64,000 nucleotides of DNA, taken from Sipunculus nudus (taxonomy: Eukaryota > Annelida > Sipuncula > Golfingiida > Sipunculidae). The notes beneath the pieces were generated by a model that had not been told where the DNA came from, did not search any database, and saw nothing but the letters and a program-made list of their open reading frames with translations. The position numbers were made by a program, and so were the translations under genes. Of this stretch, positions 20,590 through 33,111 are shown piece by piece; positions within the stretch are counted from its first letter, which is position 1, and each line of letters opens with the position of its first letter. The DNA is taken from positions 8,534,741-8,598,740 of the forward strand of contig CM049318.1 in assembly GCA_026874595.1 (NCBI GenBank), read 5' to 3'.

Positions 20590-21385
20590 CCCAGCGCCAC
20601 TAGCTCTACTACTTAGAGGAGAGTGTATTGGCTAACTTGCCATGTCACGATTTTTATTTGACAAAAATAGCGTAGGTCAATGGCCAGGCTACATCTGCTT
20701 ATAAGCAGAAAGGGTGAGCGTATGGGAATACAGAGGGAGTCCAGCTCTTGGTACTAGAGGTGTAGTGCATGCTGTTTTGCCCACACAGTTCTCTAAACGA
20801 GCCATTGGTCGATGGCAACCCGATGAGGAGTACCTCAGGCTTTTCGGGTTTTGTAAAGCTATACCCTGCTGGAGATAAAGCCTGATGCAGTCGGTGCAGT
20901 GGCTATTATTAAGACACAGGTGATGATACCGATGTTCCGCTCTCGGTCATGTTATGTACCATGTAAGACCGGCTACAAGTGTAGTCCTACAGGACTGATT
21001 TTTAAACATGCAACACTATGGTTAGGTACATTTATACAACATTATGTCCAGTGGTGACTGCAAAGACGAATCTGTCTCAAAATTAAGAAAATTGAGAATT
21101 GAAAAGTTCACTACTCTTATATACAACAAACTCTCTCTCTAAAATGGAATAATCATATACAAGAACATGAACTAGCTTGTGCATTACATTTTCATAAATG
21201 TAACCATCTTCTCCCTGTTACTATAACCATATTTTGACCGCAGAAAAATCATGTAGCCCGCCCTGTTCCCGAATATCCGAGCTTTAAGCCATCACCCGCA
21301 CCGCCCCAAAGTTAAATTATTTATGGTCCGTCCCGCAAAATCATGAAAAAAGTAACCCACGGGTCAGATCCTGACCAGCACAGAG
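20590..21385. repeat. GC-ended dispersed repeat, copy 1
   Basis: One of three copies (also 31690-32412 and 38553-39160). Shared landmarks are CAGCTCTTGGTAC-like, GAACATGCAAAATTATGGTC-like, AAAGACGAATCTGTCTCAAA, and an end rich in CCCGC and GGGTC words. A GC-rich stretch at 19905-20110 may be its other end. The class is unknown; the ends vaguely recall hAT elements, but no matching inverted repeat was found. Confidence 0.65.
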
Positions 21386-21570
21386 CTCTTTTTCATTTAT
21401 GTATGTGTATGTGTTTATAAATATATACTCGCTTTGATTGTTTCTTCAATATCATCGATGATTTGTTTTTACAGAGACAACAACAATGATGTAGCAGATA
21501 ATGTTTACTTGTAGTGTTGTTCTTCAGATTAATAAAAAATCATATTTTCAAATTCCTTAAAAAATTTAAT

Positions 21571-21572
<2 letters not shown>

Positions 21573-21636
<64 letters not shown>
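21573..21636. repeat. (TA)n microsatellite
   Basis: Uninterrupted TA run of 64 bases. Confidence 0.95.
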
Positions 21637-21639
<3 letters not shown>

Positions 21640-21712
21640 CATGTGTGTATTATTTAATGAAAATATATGATAGAAAACATGAAAGCGATCTTGTTTTAAA
21701 CACGTTTTTCAG

Positions 21713-21808
21713 AGCCTCGGCCTTACAGAAGGCGTGAACAGATGCTGATGCTCACACGCTGGTGGCCAGAATCTGTATCTATCACAGCCCTCAGCCGGTC
21801 CTATAAGT
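21713..21808 (+). CDS. Candidate cytoplasmic-tail exon, copy A
   Basis: The acceptor CGTTTTTCAG leads, in phase 1, into EPRPYRRREQMLML and then ESVSITALSRSYK. Copy B at 33112 reads EPRPRRGYDQMLILPEAVSI in the same phase and ends at TAA. A register kept between diverged copies argues for past coding use. The phase matches the phase-1 ends of the Ig gene exons, so it may be that gene's terminal tail exon. This is inference; no linking exon was found. Confidence 0.45.
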
Positions 21809-21870
21809 ACATTTACACCAAAGCATCTGCTGCTCCGGATATTCGCTTCGCTGTGTGTTTTTATAGAGGT

Positions 21871-21930
21871 TGCTTGTCTGCGGCGTGTCTGTTACCGATG
21901 ATTTTAGCCGCAAGCAGGTGTACAAAATAT
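21871..21930 (+). promoter_or_regulatory. HNMT-like upstream module, copy A
   Basis: It reads TTGTCTGCGGCGTGTCTG, then TTTTAGCCGCAAGCAGGTGT. This block recurs six times in the window upstream of HNMT-like sequence or alone. In this copy the TATA-like element is degraded to ACAAAATA. Confidence 0.5.
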
Positions 21931-23076
21931 CTCCACTGCTTGGATCGGCATTCCCAGCCGCGTTTCTGCATCAGCCACAAAAAGTTTATGTTATTTGACT
22001 ATCTTACATTTTCTACGCACGGAGCAATGTCTCGCTAGTACTCAGTACTTTGGCGTACTGTGCACGTGGAAAAGACTGCGTTAGAACCACACAAATAAAT
22101 TGGTTAAAGGCACGCGGGCAGATGTCTGTTGTAGTTTCTTCAGATGAAAGAACATTTTAGCGGTATGGCAATTCAGTAATGTGGTTGTTCTCATTGGTAT
22201 CAAATTCGTGATATTCGCGAAGGGAAAATTGTCTAGAATAATAAAAAATCCTGAATAAGACACCCTCCTCTTTGCAGTTAACAGTATTTATTTGTCACAG
22301 TGGCATCTCACGTATATTGTAGCATCAACATTAGTGTAAACTTCTAATCATCCATAATTCAAAGGCTGGTAATTTAAGTTATATCTATTTTTTTCGTATC
22401 TCTCATGGTTCTGTTGCATGAAGACTGTACACTTATTCGATGTTCCCTTAGCTCTTCTAACAATCGTTAAGAATTTGTGGATATATTAGGTAACTGACAT
22501 TATAATGGTTACGTTCATTTTGTCATTTACTGTCTGGGAAATAAAACTTCGTAAAATATCGGAGAAGTGAAAATCGCGAATATTTTACTTCGCTAATATG
22601 AAGTCAATAACTAATTCCAGATTTCTAAATCCTGCTTTTCATGTATCCATTTATCTATTTAAGGACCTTTAAAGTCAATGAAACGAATATTATCAGTTAA
22701 CGGATCACAATATGCCCGTGCCATTTTTTTCCTATCAGCTAACCGAATTAGGTAGCTCAAACACGCGAGCGTTTAACCCTGTTCCATTGCAGGGGTTTCC
22801 GATGCTTGTCATTCGGTGTATTTAACATACGAGTAAATTACCTGAAATGGCGATAAAATTAGAACGTAAAATCCGGAATCTCCTTTGTTCGGTGCTAGAG
22901 TTTTATTATAAAGAAATCTCGTGATGAATCATACATAATATCCTAGCAATCATCAATGTCAATGGACAGGTCTGAAGCAGGTCACCATAACTTTAAGAAG
23001 ATCGCTTTTTTGTGTTTGTAAAATCATTACAAATAAACAGAAAGAAAAACATTTATATTTATAATTGATATTGCAG

Positions 23077-23205
23077 ATTTTCTGTTTGCTGGACCAAGTG
23101 AAGAGGCTGATCTGCAAGTGGACGGGTTTACTGAGTTTACTGACGTATGAATGAAAACTCCGTCCCTTGGCCTACCTCATCTTGATGACATAAAAAAGGA
23201 AAGAT
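23077..23205 (+). pseudogene. HNMT-like exon 4, copy A, with premature TGA
   Basis: The acceptor TGATATTGCAG is identical in copy C. It encodes DFLFAGPSEEADL and DGFTEFTDV, the counterpart of the HNMT C-terminal region. TGA at 23148-23150 stands where copy C has CGA (49043-49045). The register then drifts and the splice donor is not recognisable (GGAAAGATAA). An earlier remnant of exon 1 (GCAGATGTCTGTTG..., about 22112-22160) lies upstream, but exons 2 and 3 are absent. Confidence 0.7.
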
Positions 23206-23592
23206 AAATGAGACTTTTTTATATCAGACTTTCACCTTTTATTGTGAGTGTTAAACCCCACTTTCTGTTCCAATTCAATGTATAATTTCTTTTTTATTTG
23301 TTACCACTTTATATGTGTATCTGTGTCGGTTTATGTTGTTGCCGATATATGTATAATGGAGACCTATCTAGTACCTAAACAGATAAAATAACCTTTACAG
23401 GAAGTGGTTTAAATACCTGAATAAAATGTGCTAACAGCATACGTACATGGAACCTATTTTCATTAGATTTCAAAGCTTAAAATATTGAAATATTACAATA
23501 CATGTTTCATATATTTAGTCAAATAACAAACTATACTCTCAATATGGCTTCAGCCCAGTGCTTGTAAGCTGACCTATGCATTTGTAATCTGC

Positions 23593-23780
23593 TGCCAGAG
23601 TTGGGTCCTAGTACACTGAAAGTACTCGAGTACGAGTACTGAGCACTTTTAAAGTACTCTAGTGCAAGATCGGGTATTTAAGCTATTTCTCCAAATGTAC
23701 TCGTGAATACTTTTATGAGTACGTTCAGCATTTAAACCTATGAGGTGGACTTAAAATAAATCAGTGTCATCAGTTTGATG
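23593..23780. mobile_element. Possible hAT-type element end
   Basis: Begins CAGAGTTGGGTCCTAGTACA, followed by repeated GTACTCGAGTAC and GAGTACT words with internal palindromes, as at the ends of some hAT non-autonomous elements. No matching other end (CCCAACTCTG) was found nearby. Confidence 0.3.
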
Positions 23781-24895
23781 TCATGATGTTATTATAATAG
23801 GTGAATCTAATGAAATGCCTACTCAAGTTGTTTATTTTACACGTAACTGATAAAATATTATAAGAGCAATAAGAGAAAAGAAATCTTTTAAACAATTTAA
23901 TTATTATTTGAGATTTTATTATATTAATATTTTATGTTAAAATAAATTGCTTAATAAAAAAAAAGATAATTATTTTTTTGTGGTAAGTCATTGTTATCAT
24001 AAAAAGTATTCTCCTTCGCTTATATTTCAATGATAGTTTAAATACTGATTCCCTTGTGAATTTTTGTTTATTACACCTCTTTGACATTCTAAGTACACAT
24101 ACAATGATGATTTTTAATTAGTTGTCAGTGTTAAGTTCTACAATAATATATACTCAAATATTATATTTGATATCTTCTTATTAAATTAAAATCAGTTTAA
24201 ATATTATCTCATCATTAATAAGTGATATTAAAAAGGCCTCGTTAAAAAAAATATTATTCTATAACGTAAGCCTAAAGTAGGGAGCTGTTGAATTCGATGC
24301 GTAAGGCGGTAATGATCCCTTATGAGTCCCTTATCCTAATGCTTCCCTTATACTGGTAGTTAAGAGAGAGGGGGGGGATGGATGTTGGGAAAGACGAAAG
24401 AGTACATGACACCCATAGGGTCACTGTCTATGAGTGTGACTGAAGGTACCAGGAGAAAGTCTCATACATTATGTAACAAGTAACAAGGAATATTAGAGGA
24501 TCAGAGGGTATAGTAAATCTAATACCTTGTAATGGAAATTAGCCCGATGAAGACTATCATATATGGATACCCAGCAGTAATTAAGGGTTTCATCTTCATG
24601 TGAGCATTCTTTCTGCAACCAACAACCCAACAATCATGAATATTAAACACCTTACAACTTTGAGTGTGCAACACTAATTTGAAGTTGGTTTCATCTTATA
24701 TATGCATCAGGGCAGGACCCTAATATACACATCCTTTAAAGTCTTTGGCTCTCATTTCTCGGCATTTGAATGGGTGAGCAACTGGGTGATCTGATACTGG
24801 TTGCCATTCTTGTGTCAATGTTTTAGCATTAAATTAGAGTGTTTGATTTTATTCACCACAAACAAAGCGCATACGTTCAGTTGTTTTCTCAATTT

Positions 24896-24945
24896 TGATG
24901 TATGTATGTATGTATGTAAGTATGTATGTATGTATGTATCATTTG
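24896..24945. repeat. (TATG)n microsatellite
   Basis: Tandem TATG units with one TAAG interruption. Confidence 0.9.
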
Positions 24946-25230
24946 TGTGTAAGTATATATAATTTTATTTTGCTTAATAATTTAGAGCAGATTTGTAGCA
25001 TGTACTGATTCACTGCTGTTTTGTGAATTAATTGGGACTTAAGATATCCTTATCCAGATTTAAAATATCCTTATGTCGTTCAATATACATGCTGGTAATA
25101 TAATCAGTATTTAAAGCATCTTTAAAAAAAGTGTCCTTGGATTTGTCTGTCCAGGACTTCATCATAAATTTACATGGTCGCACGCTAATGATTTGAACTG
25201 CTGATTCAGTCTTTTTCTTTTCCTTTTCAG

Positions 25231-25331
25231 GTTTCTCTCTTTTGGATGAAAGTGGAACATCTCGGAGAATGAAAAATGCAATGTATATCCTAACCTTCCG
25301 AGGGGCAAGTAAAAGAAAAAGCCAATTTTAA
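25231..25331 (+). pseudogene. HNMT-like last exon (exon 5), copy A
   Basis: The acceptor TTTTCCTTTTCAG enters in phase 1, matching the phase-1 end of exon 4 in copy C. It encodes FSLLDESGTSRRMKNAMYIL, then TFRG and a short basic end with stop TAA 25329-25331. Position and pattern fit the last HNMT strand. It is intact itself, but the upstream exons of this copy are broken or missing. Confidence 0.6.
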
Positions 25332-25379
25332 GTGTATATCATTAATAAAGGCCTGTTTTACACATTGAATGGTTCGTTT

Positions 25380-25700
25380 TCTTTCATTCCTTCTGAGGGC
25401 TGTTGAGGAGATTACTGATGTGTGGGCCCTTAACAACAAAATACACTAATAAGAAGATGGAGGAAGGAATGTGATGTGAGCGCCTATTAACATGTGTCTG
25501 CTTGAGGACAGCACTGCTCCACAAGAGCACACAGGTCCCTTCCAGGAGAGCACAAAGGCCTGCTCTAGAAGAGCCGACATGGTTACTGCAGGAGAGCATA
25601 CTACCCAGGTTCTGCCGAAGTACTGCTGAAAATCTGCTTCAAGTATGCATATAGGCCTGCTCCACTGGAGCACTAATTTAAATAATTGGAACCGCTTATT
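25380..25700. other. CTGCTCCA/GAGAGCA-rich stretch
   Basis: Repeated CTGCTC and AGGAGAGCA words; its unit B counterpart is at about 34840-35000. A loosely similar stretch occurs at 49780-50100. It looks like a degenerate minisatellite with no coding signal. Confidence 0.45.
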
Positions 25701-25899
25701 TTAAGGTGAATCACTGCTTAAACTCTGCTGCGCAATACAGGATTACACATGGTTATTGGGGATTTTCAGCATATAATCCAAAGGTCTTGGAGGACATCAA
25801 AAGCATATGCTGAAATTCTACTAAATACCATCTGCAAATCTTCGAAAATCAATGCTCCGGCTATCTTCTGCTGAATTTCGGTAGAGGTATATTTTTTTA

Positions 25900-27670
25900 A
25901 TATTTTATTTAAGTATATCAAATTAACTTTAAGTGCAAAATAAACTTTATTAAAAACAATAACTCTTAGGCACTTTACCAAAAACATACATTAAAATTAT
26001 TTTTTAAGTAAGGATATAAAATATACAATATAATAATTTTACAATACAAAATGTCTAAAATAAATTTTAGTTGCCGCAGGCGAGATAACTGAAAATACAG
26101 ACATAAAATGTACATCACAGCAGATGACAATGACTTATAATATGCCAACTTGAAAAGGTGTGTTTTCAACACTCTTTCAAAACATTGTACACTTGAGGCA
26201 TCCTTGATATGTTGAGGAAGATTGTTCCAGAAGACATCGGAGGAGTTCCGGAATGGTCTCTTTCAGAAGACAGCGGAGGAGTACCGGAATGGTCTCTTTT
26301 CATACTGTGTCCGTGCCCTGGGTGCCTGAAGGAGAGACTTGTTTGGTGACCTTAGTGTACGCACAGGAAGATATTCTTTAATCATGTCAGCAAGGTATGT
26401 AAGCAAAAGCATTTTAAGGCGAGGTCTGTAGTTGACCGGCAGCAAATGAAGCTCCATAAGTACTGGTTTGATGTGGGCACGCCTCGGGTTACGTGTTATA
26501 AGTCGAGCGAGCTGCACACTTCTGAAGGCCTACAGTCTGTCATTCTCAGTCTGAGTGATGCCATATAGAAGTGAATTGGCATAATCCACACGCGAGGTCA
26601 CAAAGGCTTGCACCAGAGTTTTGCTTGCACCAGTAATGATGTATCGTCAGATTCTGCCGATTGACCCGACCTGGTAATAGGATGACCACAAAGCATGATG
26701 CTAATGTGCTGATCCATGATGAGACAACTGACCTGTGTGGCCCCTAGGTTCCTTAATTTTGGATCTTGCATGTAGATGATATTTCCCAGTGACATAGTAT
26801 GGAACATGGATGGAACTGCTGGTTCCTTGGGTAGAAGATGATATACTCAAACAGGTCGTTATTCATTATCAGCGAGTTGCTGCTCATACAATTGCTGTTA
26901 CTTCTGGATCTTAAAGTAACACCAATCCTATGAGCAGATGACCGGATCACAAGGTAACCCAAAGAGTTGTCAGCATAACTGTGATGAAACACGTCATGCT
27001 GCCCCACAATGGTGACAACAGATCAGGTATACATACAGTACTCTTTCGGACCTGAGACCAAAACCTTTGAAACACTATTTCAGTTTTGATTTCTGAGAGG
27101 AAGACACTCCGGCATCTATTGTAGAGATAGGACTCTTACCACTGGATGTTGTCTAACTTATGTCCAATGAGTGCTCAAAGCGATCGATGAGTGTTCTGTG
27201 ATCTAAGGTATAAAACGCCTTAGAGAAGTCTAATACCGATAATCCATAATCAAGAGCCTCCGCTATATATGAATGGAGTTTCAGAAGTGCAGTCTCAGTG
27301 AAGTGGTTATGTTAATTTATTGATCACACAGATATGTGTATGGCAGATTAGACACAGGTCTGTTATTCTTCAAGGATTCCCTGTCTAGAACGGTCTTTTT
27401 ATGTAAAGGACTTTCAACTGCCTTTTTGGCAGGCACGGTGGTTGTACTGAGATACTTATTCTAAAGGTTGGTCACCAGTACTTGAACTGCTTTGTTTTGC
27501 ACACTTTTATAGGAACCAGCAAAGTGAGGTCACGGTAATGACGTCTGATTGCTTCCACTACATGTGTCGGCAGAGCGACTTCGCATGGAGCAGAGGGAAC
27601 TGATGGCCTTATATGGTGTGCAGCATATGTTATATGGAGAGATGCATGAGTAGCGATGCTGGCTTATTGC
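25900..27670 (-). mobile_element. CR1-like LINE reverse transcriptase remnant, copy A
   Basis: Read on the - strand from about 27460 down: LKNNRPVSNLPY, TETALLKLHSYIAEAL, LDFSKAF, HHSYADN (a catalytic-site remnant), AFVTSRVDYANSLLYG, then ARLITRNPRRAHIKPVLMEL, LHLLPVNYR and FWNNLPQHIKD before a 3' untranslated stretch. These are the ordered C-terminal RT words of CR1/L2-type LINEs. Several stops and register changes make it inactive. It lies at the same place in unit B, so it was present before the duplication. Confidence 0.8.
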
Positions 27671-27959
27671 ATATAGAGATGGTATTTGCAGAAGAAAAGA
27701 TCATTCGGATACCAGATTTCGAAGGTCCATCATTATTACCAAATACATGACGTTATCAGATACTAAAAGACAGGTATTAATAAAGTGCAAATTATACCTT
27801 GAAAACAACCATTTTGTGGAGTTGTTCATCAAAACAACCAATGAATCATGTGAAATACATGAAATAATTGCTTATTGGTCCTTAAAAAAATAAAATTGCA
27901 TTACAAATCTCTGTACATATGCTTGTTTTATACATTTTTCGGATATTGGATTGTTCGTC
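27671..27959. other. No gene recognised
   Basis: AT-rich spacer between the LINE and the DR1-bearing repeat. Confidence 0.4.
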
Positions 27960-28031
27960 GGTTACAGGACATAATTCGTGGCGCATTCTATTTTTTCTGT
28001 TGTAGATACATTTTTTTACATTTTATAGTGC

Positions 28032-28087
<56 letters not shown>

Positions 28088-28800
28088 TATCAGATTCGCA
28101 ACTATGGTTTCATCTGTGTCCTGAACCTTTGTGTGCTTATAAGGACCCAGCTTGTTTAAGTGGATGCCTATATTAATCATTCTGTCCGTCTGCTCATCTG
28201 TTCGTCCAGTTTGTTTTCCATATGGATATCTATCATGACTTATATATGGCCCACCTCTGCAAGAACTTTAGTGATATAGAAGTCTTAAGGTAAAAGGGCA
28301 AGGTCACAGGACCCACTAATTAAGACAGATGGAGGATGCATTTTAAGCCAAACTTTTCATCCCAAATCTTCCATCTTGCACATATTTGACCTCCCAAAAG
28401 GGATAGAACATGGGTGATTTTTGGGTCACCAGGCCAAAGTTCAAGGTCACGGGAGCTATCTGTCCAAATATAATTTCGAGATGATAACTCAAGTTTTGTT
28501 TGAAATATTGGTTTCAAACTTGTCTTGCATATGACCGAACACTAAAATATGAAATCTGTTTCGGGTCATGAGATCAAAAGTCACAGGAGCCACTTTTTTA
28601 AAAGACTGACGATGTATTTTAAGCCAAACTTTCATCCCAAACCTTTCATCTTCCAAATATGGCGCACCTACCAATAGAGCAAGGTTCCTTTGATTTTGGG
28701 ATCACTAGGTCAAAGGTCAAGGTCACAGGGTCTATCTATTCATAGATTCGTTTATGGATGAACACTACAGCTTTGATAGGCAGATTCGCTTCAAACTGAT
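27960..28800. repeat. Dispersed repeat with DR1-like AGGTCA motifs, copy 1
   Basis: Shared with 38060-38540 and in part with 50560-50690: ACTATCAGATTCGCAACT-like start, ATGCATTTTAAGCCAAACTT, CAAACCTTTCATCTTCCA-like, then GGTCAAAGGTCAAGGTCAC. The perfect direct repeat AGGTCAAAGGTCA is at 28707-28719. The (TA)n run at 28037-28086 lies inside. I associate this repeat type with bivalve genomes. Confidence 0.65.
28037..28086. repeat. (TA)n microsatellite
   Basis: Uninterrupted TA run of about 50 bases. Confidence 0.95.
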
Positions 28801-29250
28801 CACAGGACCCTTTTTCTCCATGTTCCGGCCGGAAAATTGGTATGCGGCTATTTTATTTGCTAACGTTTGGAACACCTATAATTATATTAAGTTATGAAAA
28901 AAATAAAAAAAAATTCCCAACTGATCTTTTATTCGACATCTTAATACAATAGATTACGTAAGTAATTAAATAGTAACAAAAAATAAATTACAAATGCTAC
29001 ACTAGCTCCTCAGATGTAATTTCGGACTTTAAACAATGCACTTACAATGAACGAAATGGACTCGATTCTGCTCACAGTTCACATAATCAATGAAGAGTCT
29101 TAAGGTGGTTTGTAATCTCTAACCCTTAGAGAAGATAAAAGGGAAAAGTTAAACTACAGTTACATTATGTTGGCAGTCCCCGATAAAACCTCCGTCAAGT
29201 TTATAGTGCTTATGAGACTGACAAATCATAAGTAATTTGGTTATATACAG

Positions 29251-29310
29251 GGCTATTTGTCTGCGAAGTGTCTTGTTTCGATGATTATAGCCTTAAGAGG
29301 GTGTATTAAA
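29251..29310 (+). promoter_or_regulatory. Upstream module, copy D
   Basis: CTGCGAAGTGTCTTG, GATTATAGCC and GAGGGTGTATTAAA match the six-copy module. It is followed, as in copies E and F, by TTTTTAACGAACGGAGCAG and CCCCAGCTCCT-type words. Confidence 0.45.
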
Positions 29311-29511
29311 TTGTTAACAGCCCCCTTTCTGCATCAGTCACAAAATGTTTATGTAACTTAACTATCTGATATTTTTAACGAACGGAGCAGTTTCAGTTTT
29401 TAGAATGACATAACAACGCTGGTCTTATATATTTCTATTTTAATATGCACGTGATAACCCCAGCTCCTCCCAGACAGCGCCTGTTCTTTTTTTTCAGCTT
29501 TTTTCTTTCAG

Positions 29512-29554
29512 GTTTGCTCCGAGATAAATTATGACCAACCACAGGTATGCTCAG
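29512..29554 (+). CDS. Candidate 43-bp exon after module D
   Basis: The acceptor is TTTTTTCTTTCAG and the donor is CTCAG|GTACGT. The core TGCTCCGAGATAAATTATGA recurs after modules E (51386 on) and F (about 52341 on), where the donor is not kept. Conservation in three copies hints at an exon, but the product is unknown. Confidence 0.3.
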
Positions 29555-29854
29555 GTACGTTTTTAAATGCAGGTAAGTATTTTCAAGTCATGGTGGTGCT
29601 ATTTCAGATGGAAGATATCATGTGCTATATAATATTTTATCCTAGGCATTAATATAACATCAATATAACCCCTAAAATATAGAGGATTCTTAAAGATAAA
29701 AAGGTGCGCTTGTTTCCTTGGTTCAATTAATGTTTATAAATGTCTCAACTTTGAGCCTCAATGAGACTTAATATAAAAATCAATTTTATTTATTGGAAAT
29801 TAATTGTACAGCTCATTGTAATAATTAATTCAGTAAAGTTAGCAATTTCGATTG

Positions 29855-29915
29855 CACAGGCGACTACAACCCACGCTCATAGCCACGCAGAGGATCGAAC
29901 CCGGGTCGCCAGTAT
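29855..29915 (-). mobile_element. tRNA-derived SINE fragment
   Basis: On the - strand, GGGTTCGATCC (29892-29902) is a perfect pol III B box, preceded by a GC-rich tRNA-like arm. The A box region is unclear, so this is a partial copy. Confidence 0.4.
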
Positions 29916-30279
29916 GTCAAACTTTTATCCGTCCTTGCCATACCCACGTATTGTTAAAAGGAGAAAATACTCAATCTTTGTTTCATTGACCCATATTACA
30001 AAACACTCCCACTAGGTTCAGATTTTTTTATTATTTTTGAAAATATGCTTGTCTTAATAAAACAAATAGGTTCTTTTGCTTATCTTATATAAGTTTTTAG
30101 TAATACAATGAAAATCGGGTATAAAAATTAATAACCATTGCAGAATGTTATCATGGTGGAAGACCCGAGGTCAAAGGATATCTGTAGAGTGTATGTCTTG
30201 ACAAAGCTGTTAATTATAAGTCATTAGCACAGGTTTGATGAACAGTCTACATGGATTTGTTTTTCTTAAATTGCAAGAA

Positions 30280-30640
30280 AGACAATATAAAATCAACATT
30301 CAACACCATGTTCATGACTATGTTCTGATTGCAAATATTTAGATAATGAGACATGCACTATGTTTGCAGTTATTAATTTCATATCCTGCGATTTAAAAAA
30401 TCGTTTTAAGCCATGTTAAACACGTAATTGTTCAAAGGAAGCGCAAATAATGGAGGAATAAAGACGACCAAAATTGTTTCTACAGAGTTTTCCTTACTTT
30501 AACTCTTATATGACCCGTTTATTCACTGTATTAGCTCCACAAATTAAACTTTTTATTAAACGACGGAAAGATTCAATTGGAACATCCTTAATGTGAAGAT
30601 TGACTTGTTCTGCTTCATGATTTAGGTTATAGTTTGTGCT
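30280..30640. repeat. Diverged repeat shared with 52590-53050
   Basis: Both have ATTGATAATGAGAC-like, AACACGTAATTGTTCA, TTATTCACTGTATT and AAACGACG words in the same order. It links module D to unit B and modules E/F to a partial unit at 53.1 kb. Confidence 0.6.
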
Positions 30641-31689
30641 GTTTCGAAAACTCTTTACTGCTTGTATAAATCATGATTCCTCCCCCGTTTTTATTATTCC
30701 GAACAGCTATAGTACGCTGCATGTCCCTACTTAATTAACCGCCATTTTTATTAAATAATGCACAATTGGTTAAGATTCAATAATGCAAATAATCACTTAT
30801 TTAATTACTTTAAGTACCTTAATAATTTAAAGTTTAAGGCTTGAAAAAGCTTGATAACAAATTGAGATAAAGACTAATCTTCCCTTTTTATATACAAAAT
30901 TGCAGGTTTTCAATAATATGCTTATTTATATTTCAAACTATTAATTCTAAGGTTTGAAGGTGAAAAATTTGAAAAAGTGTTGTTTCATTTTAATTAATTC
31001 AACACATCAAAATTACATAAAGTGCTAAATCTGATTGAATTTAGCAGAACAGATTTCTTTCACAACAATTTCAAAAGGGGAACCCAGGACATTAAAGCCA
31101 TATATTTTCCAAAAAAATAAATATACCGAGGTTAGTTCATGATATAGCCGTTTCACGCCTTTTGAACACTTCTCCTCGGGGGTAATGATTAGCAATATGA
31201 TCTTTATAAATTACTAAACAGAAAATGGCATTAAACCTTATGTTAAGGATTGGTGGCGGGACCGAAAAAAAGAGCAGCATGTACGGTGTTCTCCATAAAA
31301 TCAAGCAGAAATTTCAGTAATTAAAAGGAGAAAAACTACAAGTACCTCAGTACAAGTTCATCGGTTAGGAAGGAAATTATACCCTTACAGCAGAGAAATA
31401 GTATTTTGAGGCTGCATTTATATCAACAGAAATGTTGGTATATGATGTTGCTTGTGTACAACATGACAAAATATTTTAAAGAGCCAAAGTAAGATTTTAT
31501 AGGAATCTTTATACATATATTAAAAAGATAATCTCACTTATCTGTAATGAATTACTAGCACATGGATCAGCACATAATTTACACTAGTCATGATTAATCG
31601 TTCATACATTAATTTAACCAGATACATGTATTTTTTTATTTTATTTTTTTTATTTATTTATTTTTTTTTTCGCAAAGAAAGGGCCGGTC

Positions 31690-32412
31690 GTTGGTAGTTT
31701 AATCCTGTTCAGGATTAGGTAATTAGCTGAAAGAGGGCGGGTATGGGAATACAGGGGTACCAGCTCTTGGTACAGGAGTTAGTCTGCATTTTGCTATGCT
31801 AACGCAGTGCTTTAAACCAGCCATTGATCGTTGGCATTTCCATGAGAACTACTTCAGGCTTTGTGAGTTTTGCAAATCTATATCCAGCTGAAGACAAAGC
31901 CTGATGCAGCCCATGCAGTGGCTATTGCAGGGACATAGGTAATAATACCGGTGCTCCACTATCAACCATGTTATATAATATGTAAGACTGGCTAAAGTGT
32001 AGTCGTGCAGGGCTTAAGTTTGAACATGCAAAATTATGGTCAGGTACATTTATAAAACAGCATGTCAAGTGGTGACTTCAAAGACGAATCTGTCTCAAAA
32101 TTATTAGAATTGAGAATTCACCAGTTCAATACTCTTACATACAACAAACTCTATCCAAAATGGAATATTCATAAACAGGAACATGAACCGACCTATGCAT
32201 TACATTTCATGAAAGAAACCATCTCCTCCCTGTTACTTCAACAATACTTTGACCCGCAGAAAACCGGGAAAAAAACATTCATGAAGCCTGCTCCGTTCCC
32301 GCATTTCCTAGCTTTGAGCCCTCATCCGCACCGGCCGACAGTTAAATTATTTATGGCCCGCCCCGCCAAATCTTAAAAAAGGTAACCCGCGGGTCGGGTC
32401 TTGACCGGGCAG
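31690..32412. repeat. GC-ended dispersed repeat, copy 2
   Basis: Best-preserved copy; ends in GGTAACCCGCGGGTCGGGTC. It holds an open stretch of 104 codons (32062-32376) whose register is not kept in the other copies, so I do not call it a gene. Confidence 0.65.
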
Positions 32413-32481
32413 TGTGTGTGTTTGTGTGTGTGCGAGAATGCAGTCTTTACTCAACGATCACATAGAGCTCTATGTTAAGTT

Positions 32482-32485
<4 letters not shown>

Positions 32486-32540
<55 letters not shown>
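32486..32540. repeat. (TA)n microsatellite
   Basis: Uninterrupted TA run of about 55 bases. Confidence 0.95.
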
Positions 32541-32544
<4 letters not shown>

Positions 32545-33111
32545 TACAGGTACAATTTGATTTAGTAGGATGATTATTAAAATACATTACTGATAACATA
32601 TATATCCGTAAATAGATTATTTTCATCACTTAAAACTGTACTGTAATTATTCACTTTTAAGCTCAATTTCAGAATAAAACAAATGTATCATTTAAGATAT
32701 ATTTTCTCAAATTTAATTTTTAAATATTTCAGTGTCCAGATGAAGAACATACAGGGGGTTTCAGTCATGAAATTATTAGCTAAGTCTGTGTGAGTGAAAG
32801 CAAATACTTCAATTTCTGGTATCTCTTTCTCTATAGAAAAAATGAAATCAACATTCTGAAAACATATTTTTGTCAATTATAATATGACCGTTTTGTGGAA
32901 ATGTCATTGTTAAAAAAATACAAGTGCCTGTAGTCCATTTGATTGTTTCTTCGATATTAAGGATGATTTGGTTTTACAGACGCTACAACGATCTTCAAAT
33001 TCCTGAAAAAAAGGAAATTTTAATTCATATATATTGTCATGGTTGTATTTTTTAAGGAAAATATATAATAGAAAACATGACGCGATCTTGTTTTTAACAC
33101 ATGTTCATCAG

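Larger units (their letters stand above)
19190..28800. repeat. Segmental duplication unit A
   Basis: Collinear with unit B (30640-38540): GAACAGCTGTAGTACGCTG at about 19296 against 30705; the GC-ended repeat at 20590 against 31690; the tail exon at 21713 against 33112; the HNMT-like upstream module at 21871 against 33255; the last HNMT-like exon at 25231 against about 34612; the LINE at 25900 against 35270; the DR1-bearing repeat at 27960 against 38060. Identity by eye is roughly 75-85%, with large indels. The offset of about 10-11 kb suggests tandem duplication. Confidence 0.8.

Noticed and set aside
32062-32376. 104-codon frame in the GC-ended repeat, similar at its start to sequence at 38856 and 21042
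   Set aside because: The first 15-20 codons are shared, but the register is lost in the other two copies, so the DNA rather than a protein is conserved.
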